NCBI GenBank assembly: GCA_900547825.1
Contig: URII01000027.1
Location: forward strand, 1 to 31,267
Direction of reading: 5' to 3'
Length of the DNA: 31,267 bases
From: an uncultured Porphyromonadaceae bacterium
Lineage (GTDB): Bacteria; Bacteroidota; Bacteroidia; Bacteroidales; Muribaculaceae
Part shown: in pieces, positions 25,691 through 31,267 of the stretch
Position numbering within the stretch: the stretch's first letter is position 1
Layout of the letters: every line of letters begins with the position of its first letter
Translations under genes and position numbers: made by a program
The notes under the pieces: model-generated
Told to the model about the DNA's origin: nothing
What the model saw: only the letters and a program-made list of their open reading frames with translations
Database searches by the model: none

Positions 25691-27403
25691 TCAGGCATAG
25701 GCATGAAGCGACGGCATGTAGTTGACTCCGACGTAGGTCATCAGAACAGCTGCAAAAGCCGCCACAATATAGACATGCCAGCTCTCGGAGCGCCGTATCA
25801 GCCTGGGATGCAGCCCAATGCTGTAGACAGCAAATGTCACCAACGCCCATATCTCCTTAGGGTCCCACGCCCAATAACGTCCCCACGACATCTCGGCCCA
25901 TACAGCTCCGGTGGCTATTCCAAGTCCGAGCAGCCACACAGCCACCGGCAATACCGTGTGCTCGAAACGCATCACCGGTGCCCTCAGAGAGGGACGGGCG
26001 AGTGCACACACACTTGACAGGAAAGTGATCAGGAACAATGAGTACGACACCATCACTACCGACACGTGGATCCCGAGCCACGGCGAACGGAGCACAGGCA
26101 TAAGGGTGGCCACGGCCGGAGATTTCCCCATTATAACTGCGGTTCCGCACATGGCGGCGCAGGCAAGCGAAGCCACAGGCATAAACAAGGGCCAGCTACG
26201 GCGCATAAAGATGATGCATAGGCCGGTGACTATGACAGCAAGCCTCAGTGTATCGGGCATGGATCCGAGTGGAACATGCCCGGCAATCCACCAGCGCAGA
26301 GTGTAATCCGACACTGCAATGACTATCGCGCCACACAGCAGCCAACGGCTGCCGCGGCGCATAAATCCGGCCACGGCTGCCATGACGAACATCACACATG
26401 CACCTAATGCCAATGGCACACGGTTGTAAAGCAGCTCCACTTTCACCCTGACAGGCGAAAGGAGCGCTTCGCCGGCCTCCGGTGCGCTGACCAATGACCC
26501 GGAATAGAGCTGCAACAACAACCCTACCCGTCCGTCAAGTTCCGTAAGCTGGGCCTGATGCTTCGGACTTGCCGCCTGATACAGCGATGTAAGCCGGAAA
26601 ACACCGTTGGCTTCAAACAGATCGTCCAAAGCTACACGCGAGCCTCCGAACTTATCCCTAAGCCAATCTCCTTTCACTTTAAGAAGAGGCTGCCGGCTCC
26701 AGTCCTCGGGATAGAATATCATTGAACCCACCGCCTGGACGGCACTCATACCGCGGTAGGATGAGGAACCGGAAACCTGCGTGAGCATATCGCGGGCAAA
26801 CGTGTCGAACGTCACTACCCGCCCGTTGTAGACCACCTGCACCCGGGCAAGCGAATCAGCCTGCGCCTCACTTATGCCCCTGACGCTTTCCGCCCCGGCT
26901 GCATTCCATGAAAACAGAATCAGCAGCCCGGCCAACACCTTTTTTATCCGGCTACGTTTCGGAATTACAATAAGCAAAAGTCCACTCAGGGCAAACAGCA
27001 GAAAGCCTGCATATACCGTGGCACGCCCCATGGGATCATAGCTCACACCGAACTCCACGGTGCCATGTGTGGTAAATTGCGACTGGGTGAAGCGCCAGCC
27101 ATCAATATCGGCCACCTGGTTCATCGAAAGCCTGAATGTATCGGTGCCCGCTACAATCCGGCTAACATAGTCGCACGGCACGGCGCCTCCGGGATAATAT
27201 TCCACATAAAATGTGTCAAGTGTGACCGGCCTCGGTAAATGCTCCACCATCATTTCATCGACAGTGTAACGCACCGCCGTCTCACCTGCCGCAAGCGACA
27301 CACTACCGTTACGGCCCATAGCCCATGTGAGCATGGCACCTGCCGCCACGATAAGCAGCGACAGGTGCACACCCCATAAAGCAACCAATCTAAAACGGTT
27401 CAT
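25691..27403 (-). CDS. ccsA: Cytochrome c assembly protein (ResB-like N-terminus plus CcsA/ResC domain)
   Basis: System II cytochrome c maturation proteins bring haem to the outside of the inner membrane and attach it to CxxCH motifs. The 570-residue protein has a first membrane helix (about 8-28), a periplasmic ResB-like part and a second helix near 130-150. A further periplasmic section (about 165-325) precedes a block of membrane helices. The haem-handling WWD motif reads WGRYWAWDPKEIW at 507-519, with conserved histidines around it. It is shorter than the full CcsBA fusions of about 1,000 residues. It overlaps the upstream RidA-like gene by 14 bases and presumably matures the cytochromes of this operon. 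Confidence 0.9.
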   Translation of the reverse strand: MNRFRLVALWGVHLSLLIVAAGAMLTWAMGRNGSVSLAAGETAVRYTVDEMMVEHLPRPVTLDTFYVEYYPGGAVPCDYVSRIVAGTDTFRLSMNQVADIDGWRFTQSQFTTHGTVEFGVSYDPMGRATVYAGFLLFALSGLLLIVIPKRSRIKKVLAGLLILFSWNAAGAESVRGISEAQADSLARVQVVYNGRVVTFDTFARDMLTQVSGSSSYRGMSAVQAVGSMIFYPEDWSRQPLLKVKGDWLRDKFGGSRVALDDLFEANGVFRLTSLYQAASPKHQAQLTELDGRVGLLLQLYSGSLVSAPEAGEALLSPVRVKVELLYNRVPLALGACVMFVMAAVAGFMRRGSRWLLCGAIVIAVSDYTLRWWIAGHVPLGSMPDTLRLAVIVTGLCIIFMRRSWPLFMPVASLACAAMCGTAVIMGKSPAVATLMPVLRSPWLGIHVSVVMVSYSLFLITFLSSVCALARPSLRAPVMRFEHTVLPVAVWLLGLGIATGAVWAEMSWGRYWAWDPKEIWALVTFAVYSIGLHPRLIRRSESWHVYIVAAFAAVLMTYVGVNYMPSLHAYA

Positions 27404-28463
27404 ATCTGCTTTCTATGGCCTTTACCGCCATACATTCCATCTCAACAAGCCATCCGGGGCGACACACAGGCGCCAGCAGCACTATCTGCGGCGTATCAGG
27501 GAAACGCTCCTTTGTCATTTCGCTGACAGTTCTGTAATCCGACGGATCGCGCAGATACACAAGGATATGGGCAAGATCAGCGTCCGAACATCCGGCCTCG
27601 GCAAGCAACGCCTCCACATTGGCCCACATACGGCGCATCTGGCCCTCTATATCGCCCGGATGCACTATCGCGCCGTGGGCGTCTATACTGGCCGTGCCCG
27701 ATACAAACAGATGGCGCCGGTCGCCATAATCCACCGATGTGGCCCGTTCGAAAGCCACGCCGTATTCAGCTGTGGGATTGAGAAAAGCAGGTGCCGAGAT
27801 CTGACGCATCTGTCCCCCGGCAAGCGGAACCACCGAATACGCATCCATGCTCACTTTCACATTATGGTCGGCCCGGCGCCCGCATATGCCTGTGCTGGCT
27901 ATGAAACGGGTATTCACTGTAAGTCCGCAGCCGTCAAACGCCTCATTGCGGCCGCTCACCACTCCGCCATAGTTCACATCCACATCATGCACAAAAAACC
28001 ATGTGCGCACACAGTTACCGAGCAACGAACCGCCAAGAGTGTCAAGACTCCCGTCAAGTGCCAACAACATATCATGTGTGGCAACATGCGGAATGGAGTG
28101 ACCGCGGTTACATGCGGCCACCACATAGTGCATCCTGCCGCCATGTCTGAAACCGTCAGGCTGTATGGTAGCATTCTCAACCGCCCATACCCACATGGCT
28201 ATCTTATGCCCTTCAAGGGGCGCCTGCTCAACCGCGCCCCACACACCGGGAATGTCGGACACAAGCAACGGCTCCTGATTGGCCGCATCGCTGAGAAAAT
28301 AACGGCGCATCACGGCCACACCGCCGGTTGAGTCCAACATAGCGGCCAATTGGTTTTCCACATCCGCGGCCTGTTGTTCAAAACTTCCGGCGCAACACGG
28401 CGTTATCAACGCATGCCATTCGCTGTCACGACCCGGTATATCGATTTTTTTTATTGCAGTCAT
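27390..28463 (-). CDS. RidA/YjgF-fold protein of chorismatase-like architecture
   Basis: The 357-residue protein ends in a YjgF-fold domain (about 245-350) with HLFVSGTASIDAHG, HPGDIEGQMRRMWANVEALL and LVEMECMAVKA. The SGTASI...H.GD...Q pattern and a second, divergent N-terminal half resemble FkbO/XanB2-type chorismatases, which hydrolyse chorismate. I infer the fold with confidence but not the substrate. Its place between a cytochrome lipoprotein and a cytochrome assembly protein, with 4-base and 14-base overlaps, ties it to the haem module. It has no signal peptide, so it is probably cytosolic. Confidence 0.75.
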   Translation of the reverse strand: MTAIKKIDIPGRDSEWHALITPCCAGSFEQQAADVENQLAAMLDSTGGVAVMRRYFLSDAANQEPLLVSDIPGVWGAVEQAPLEGHKIAMWVWAVENATIQPDGFRHGGRMHYVVAACNRGHSIPHVATHDMLLALDGSLDTLGGSLLGNCVRTWFFVHDVDVNYGGVVSGRNEAFDGCGLTVNTRFIASTGICGRRADHNVKVSMDAYSVVPLAGGQMRQISAPAFLNPTAEYGVAFERATSVDYGDRRHLFVSGTASIDAHGAIVHPGDIEGQMRRMWANVEALLAEAGCSDADLAHILVYLRDPSDYRTVSEMTKERFPDTPQIVLLAPVCRPGWLVEMECMAVKAIESRYEPF

Positions 28464-29158
28464 TGTTCAGCTCCCGAGTTTATCCAATCCCTTATAAAAA
28501 TCTGCATGTCGGAGGAAATCAGATCTATGTGGCGGAAACGCCAGTACTGCGACATATTCGTGGCCACTGCGCGCCACAACACACTTTCGGCAGCGTTGCC
28601 CGGCGACACGAGCATCGCGGCAGGATCTTTTTTTGACGCAACCCCGACAAGAGAAGCATAACTCTCTCCGTCCGTAAGCCTCAATCCGGCGGCCGCCCCG
28701 GTGCTTCCGCCGTGGCATTGGGCGCACGAGCGGTCAAACACTTCATGTTGCAAAACGGCCCACATTCGTGCATCTACAGCGCCGGCGTCCAAGCTGACCG
28801 TGTTTCCGGCGGCCGCCATATCCGCCGAAGCATATACAGCCACACGCTTGCGCAGACGATTGAGCAGGCACAGTTCCACCGTGGCAGCCTCCGGGCTCAC
28901 CCCGGCCAATGTCACGGACAGATTGCCATCCTCAACCCCTTTGCTCACCGCAGCATATTCGCTCCCGGGCATAAATGCCGCTAAAGCCACACTGTAATCG
29001 TCGCCATAAGTGGCTGTACCCGTCACGGAGCCTGTAAGCTGCACGGTAATCCCTACGTTATCGTTCCCCGAAAGAGAGTCATCATGGATCTTGCCGTCAT
29101 CACAGCTTACTAAAGCTCCACCCACCGTCAGTAATGTAATATATATACTGAGTCTCAT
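28460..29158 (-). CDS. Mono-haem cytochrome c lipoprotein
   Basis: The 232-residue protein starts with a lipoprotein signal (MRLSIYITLLTVGGALVSC, lipid on Cys19), then DD, compatible with surface or outer-membrane sorting. A beta-rich middle (about 30-135) is unassigned. The C-terminal domain has one haem site, SCAQCH, followed by GGSTGAAAGLRL, and ends LISSDMQIFIRDWINSGAEQ, as in planctomycete-type cytochrome c domains. Methionine ligand candidates are near the end. I chose the ATG at 29158 because it opens the lipoprotein signal. The stop overlaps the RidA-like start by four bases; the OprP-like gene ends four bases before it. Confidence 0.88.
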   Translation of the reverse strand: MRLSIYITLLTVGGALVSCDDGKIHDDSLSGNDNVGITVQLTGSVTGTATYGDDYSVALAAFMPGSEYAAVSKGVEDGNLSVTLAGVSPEAATVELCLLNRLRKRVAVYASADMAAAGNTVSLDAGAVDARMWAVLQHEVFDRSCAQCHGGSTGAAAGLRLTDGESYASLVGVASKKDPAAMLVSPGNAAESVLWRAVATNMSQYWRFRHIDLISSDMQIFIRDWINSGAEQ

Positions 29159-29162
29159 AGTT

Positions 29163-30374
29163 TCAGAATGTGTATTGTATCTGGACAGTGCCCGAATGCA
29201 TTGACAGGCCGAGGTCGTCGTTATCGCGGTCAAGCTGCGTAGCATGCCCCGTTCGGCCCATGTAGCGGTACATAGCCTGCAACTTCAGGTTCACACCCTT
29301 GAAAAAGTAATTGACTCCCACCGACGGCATGTTGAGCATACCCCCTTTGTCGAGACCGTTGCGATCCATAAGGTCATAGCGTAACGTCCCCTGAAGGCGG
29401 TCGGTGAAAAAGTAGCCGCCCTGCACATATCCCCCAAGATAATCGAACGTGTCATCGATTTTCTGACGCTTGGTGAAACCCACGTGCATGTAATAGAGTT
29501 CGGCGCCGAGATAAAGGCGGTTGCGCTGCCAGGCAAACTCCGCCCCGGCACGGAAGTCGTTGGTGCTCTCATTCTCGCTCTCCACATTCATGGAGGCCGA
29601 CAATCCTACTAACATCTTGTTGCTTTTAAGCTGCGAGGGATTGCCCTGCGTGGCCGGCATGGGGCCATAAGGTTGGAAAGTGAACCGGGCGGCGTAAAGT
29701 AACGAGGGTATGTGCCAGTCGTCACTGAATGTTTTTGTAGCAGTGTTGATGGACGGACCGGTGCCATTGAACAAGCCTATCTCATAACCCCATTTGTTGC
29801 GGAACATACCATGTATCTCCACTCCGAGATCGAAACCGGTGCCTATGTGTGGCGAAACGGCATTCAATGAGTGGGGCAGAATCACCGGCGCCGTAAGCGA
29901 CACAGGAAGTGACGGGAAAAGCGTCTCGCCGAGGGTGGTGAGATAGGCATGTGAAAACGGAGTCTTGAACTTACCGGCTTTCACGGCAAACCCGTCGCTC
30001 ACCTTAACATCGGCCCATGCCTGCTGCAATATACCTCCGCCCGAGGCCGCCGCATTGATGGAGAGGTTATAGGTCACTATGCCGAAGGTCTTGCCCGTGA
30101 AACCGAGCACGGCATAAGGTATGGAAAAACCGGTGTTGGCCACATTGTCCTGATTGTAGGCCGCATCAAGTCCCTCATCATCGTAATAGTTGAAATCAAC
30201 GGCCGTCTGCACAAGCAGATAGGGCTTGAATTCAAAGCGGCCGTCCTTGCTGCCCCACACAAACCCTTTGCGTCCGGCCAGCGACACAACGCCGTTCTCC
30301 GTGTCGGCGTCATACTGTGCCGACGCCGGAAGAGCCGCCAATGCGGCCAATATCATTATAGCGAACTTTTTCAT
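29163..30374 (-). CDS. OprP/OprO-like outer-membrane porin
   Basis: The 403-residue protein has a signal peptide (MKKFAIMILAALAALPASAQ) and alternating aromatic beta-strand segments such as RFEFKPYLLVQTAVDFNYY and RLYLGAELYYMHVGF. It ends in TVQIQYTF, with a terminal phenylalanine as expected for a BAM substrate. The FKTPFS segment (about residue 137) is typical of phosphate-selective porin O/P. The cargo is unknown. The ATG at 30374 shares one base with the stop of the upstream di-haem oxidoreductase; GTG 30377 is an alternative. Confidence 0.85.
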   Translation of the reverse strand: MKKFAIMILAALAALPASAQYDADTENGVVSLAGRKGFVWGSKDGRFEFKPYLLVQTAVDFNYYDDEGLDAAYNQDNVANTGFSIPYAVLGFTGKTFGIVTYNLSINAAASGGGILQQAWADVKVSDGFAVKAGKFKTPFSHAYLTTLGETLFPSLPVSLTAPVILPHSLNAVSPHIGTGFDLGVEIHGMFRNKWGYEIGLFNGTGPSINTATKTFSDDWHIPSLLYAARFTFQPYGPMPATQGNPSQLKSNKMLVGLSASMNVESENESTNDFRAGAEFAWQRNRLYLGAELYYMHVGFTKRQKIDDTFDYLGGYVQGGYFFTDRLQGTLRYDLMDRNGLDKGGMLNMPSVGVNYFFKGVNLKLQAMYRYMGRTGHATQLDRDNDDLGLSMHSGTVQIQYTF

Positions 30375-30814
30375 CACAGTGATTTAAGAAATTCCACAAG
30401 CGCATCACGCTCGTTTTTCGACATTTTTTTGAAAAGATTTTTCGACGCCTCCCCTTCACCGCCATGCCACATTATGGCTTCGACATAATTGCGTGCGCGT
30501 CCGTCGTGAAGGAAATAGGTGTGACCATTGACTTTCTCCTGCAACCCTATGCCCCACAGCGGTGTGGTGCGCCATTCATTGCCCATAGCGAGCCCCGACA
30601 CATAATTATCGTTGAGGCCCACACCCATTATCTCGGAACCCATGTCGTGCAACAGGAAATCGCTGTAGGGGTGTATGGTCTGGTTGCCGAGCCACGGCAG
30701 GCGTGTGCCGTTGAGCAGCGTGGAGCCGAGCGGGCGGGTGTGAAGCGTAGCCACATGGCAGAGATGGCACTTGGCCTCGTAGAACTTGCGTTCACCAAGT
30801 TTCAAAGTTGTTGT
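30374..30814 (-). CDS. Di-haem oxidoreductase (DHOR family), C-terminal fragment cut at the second join
   Basis: DHOR proteins are periplasmic relatives of MauG and cytochrome c peroxidases, often near imelysin-like proteins. The 146 remaining residues begin TTTLKLGERKFYEAKCHLCH with the second haem motif and continue with LNDNYVSGLAMGNEWRTTPLW. They end HDGRARNYVEAIMWHGGEGE...LVEFLKSL. GxxxWRTxPLWG and HDGRA are family landmarks. The first two thirds, including the first haem site, are lost where the sequence turns into an unrelated regulator gene. It heads the operon with the porin and cytochrome genes. Confidence 0.88.
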   Translation of the reverse strand, partial: TTTLKLGERKFYEAKCHLCHVATLHTRPLGSTLLNGTRLPWLGNQTIHPYSDFLLHDMGSEIMGVGLNDNYVSGLAMGNEWRTTPLWGIGLQEKVNGHTYFLHDGRARNYVEAIMWHGGEGEASKNLFKKMSKNERDALVEFLKSL

Positions 30815-30815
30815 G
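30801..30815. other. Second chimeric join
   Basis: Coming from the left, the di-haem oxidoreductase gene is open up to about 30,814. Coming from the right, a helix-turn-helix regulator is open until about 30,805 and then hits an artificial stop at 30,804-30,802. Both genes are on the minus strand in different frames, and each lacks its other half. About ten bases (30,805-30,814) can belong to either gene. This looks like a short-overlap misjoin. Confidence 0.8.
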
Positions 30816-30966
30816 CCAAAGCACCTGCAGTAAAGGAAGGGTCGCGATAGAGTTTTCCTTTGCGTATCAGCTTGAGTGCTTCGACATACAGCATCTGTGC
30901 ACGTTCGGCATTGAAGCGACGTATGTATGCAGGCTGAACATCTGGCTGTTCGGAAAATGAAGACAT
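30805..30966 (-). CDS. AraC-type helix-turn-helix regulator, N-terminal fragment
   Basis: The 54 remaining residues end in AEELKLIRKG-like sequence, precisely LYVEALKLIRKGKLYRDPSF followed by TAGALAQQL. That is the entry to an AraC-family DNA-binding domain in Bacteroidetes regulators (short helix, LYxDPxxT, then xxLAxxL). The two full HTH motifs are lost at the join. The start at 30966 gives a short N-terminal tail (MSSFSEQPDVQPAYIRRFNA). It lies about 120 bp downstream of manA on the same strand. The target is unknown. Confidence 0.6.
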
Positions 30967-31010
30967 GTGGCAAACAGAGTTTCTATGGGTTGATCGCAGA
31001 AGCCGTAAGG

Positions 31011-31051
31011 GGAAAAGCGAACCACGCAACACGCGCGGGATACGCTTTTCC
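31011..31051. repeat. Inverted repeat between manA and the regulator gene
   Basis: GGAAAAGCG (31011-31019) pairs with CGCTTTTCC (31043-31051) around a GC-rich loop of 23 bases. The outer arm GGAAAAG could give a T-rich tail in one direction, so it may be a terminator or attenuator after manA. It sits in the 118-bp gap and overlaps no gene. Confidence 0.5.
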
Positions 31052-31084
31052 GAACGGCGGAGGAACAGGAGCGTTGACAGCAGG

Positions 31085-31267
31085 TTAGCAGAAGGTTTCG
31101 AGTGCTTTGAAGCCCTGCGTTCCGGGTATAATTTCAACGCTTGTTGTCGTGGCCGGAAACATCACCGTTTGTCCGGCACACAATTTGATTTCGCCTTCGT
31201 CGTAGCGCAACAGTGCTTCGCCTTCGAAGGCAATGAGTATGATGAACGAGTCGATAAACGCATAATC
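31085..31267 (-). CDS. manA: Class I mannose-6-phosphate isomerase, C-terminal fragment
   Basis: Sixty C-terminal residues are visible at the window edge: DYAFIDSFIILIAFEGEALL, RYDEGEIKLCAGQTVMFPAT and TTSVEIIPGTQGFKALETFC. The DSFxI...EGEA.L and GQTVMFPAT patterns fit the cupin-like C-terminal domain of ManA, which interconverts fructose 6-phosphate and mannose 6-phosphate. The metal-binding N-terminal part is beyond the window. It belongs to the third source segment of the contig. Confidence 0.8.
   Translation of the reverse strand, partial: DYAFIDSFIILIAFEGEALLRYDEGEIKLCAGQTVMFPATTTSVEIIPGTQGFKALETFC

Overview
The window appears to join DNA from at least two, and probably three, bacterial genomes, so it is best read as a chimeric (probably metagenomic) contig. 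Bases 1 to about 1,690 are enterobacterial: the 3' part of nadD, then cobC, rsfS and the 5' part of rlmH, all on the minus strand in the standard Enterobacteriaceae order. At about 1,690 the nadD fragment runs directly into the middle of a Bacteroidales ftsL. Bases 1,690 to about 30,805 are one Bacteroidales segment. Gene order, ATA-rich isoleucine codons, the lack of Shine-Dalgarno sites and TAnnTTTG promoter elements suggest a Muribaculaceae-like gut organism. At about 30,805 a di-haem oxidoreductase gene loses its 5' part and abuts a truncated helix-turn-helix regulator preceded by the 3' end of manA, which looks like a second join to another Bacteroidales-like genome.

The core of the Bacteroidales segment is a division and cell wall (dcw) cluster on the plus strand: ftsL(partial)-ftsI-murE-mraY-murD-ftsW-murG-murC-ftsQ-ftsA-ftsZ. 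It makes the lipid-linked peptidoglycan precursor and builds the divisome. Genes overlap or are separated by less than about 60 bp, so this is probably one transcription unit. It continues with a YfhO-family membrane protein, a degenerate methyltransferase-like protein and the tyrosine recombinase XerD.

Right after the xerD stop codon the base composition falls sharply (by eye from about 58% to about 30% GC). An island of about 2.9 kb carries one large minus-strand gene. Its product has a HEPN-like N-terminus with an RNx4H motif, a complete NB-ARC/STAND NTPase core and a helical C-terminal region. This is the architecture of single-gene antiphage or abortive-infection NTPases and is the best candidate here for an undescribed system.

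Downstream lies a redox-stress block: a low-molecular-weight tyrosine phosphatase, an OxyR with both redox cysteines, and a divergently transcribed membrane ferredoxin (NapH/NosR-like) plus thioredoxin pair sharing a compact back-to-back promoter region with oxyR. The last Bacteroidales block is a minus-strand operon: di-haem oxidoreductase (partial), OprP-like porin, mono-haem cytochrome c lipoprotein, RidA/chorismatase-like protein and a CcsA/ResB-type cytochrome c assembly protein. It forms an envelope c-type haem redox module with its own maturation factor. No rRNA, tRNA, CRISPR array or insertion sequence was seen, and no gene-free stretch exceeds 300 bp.
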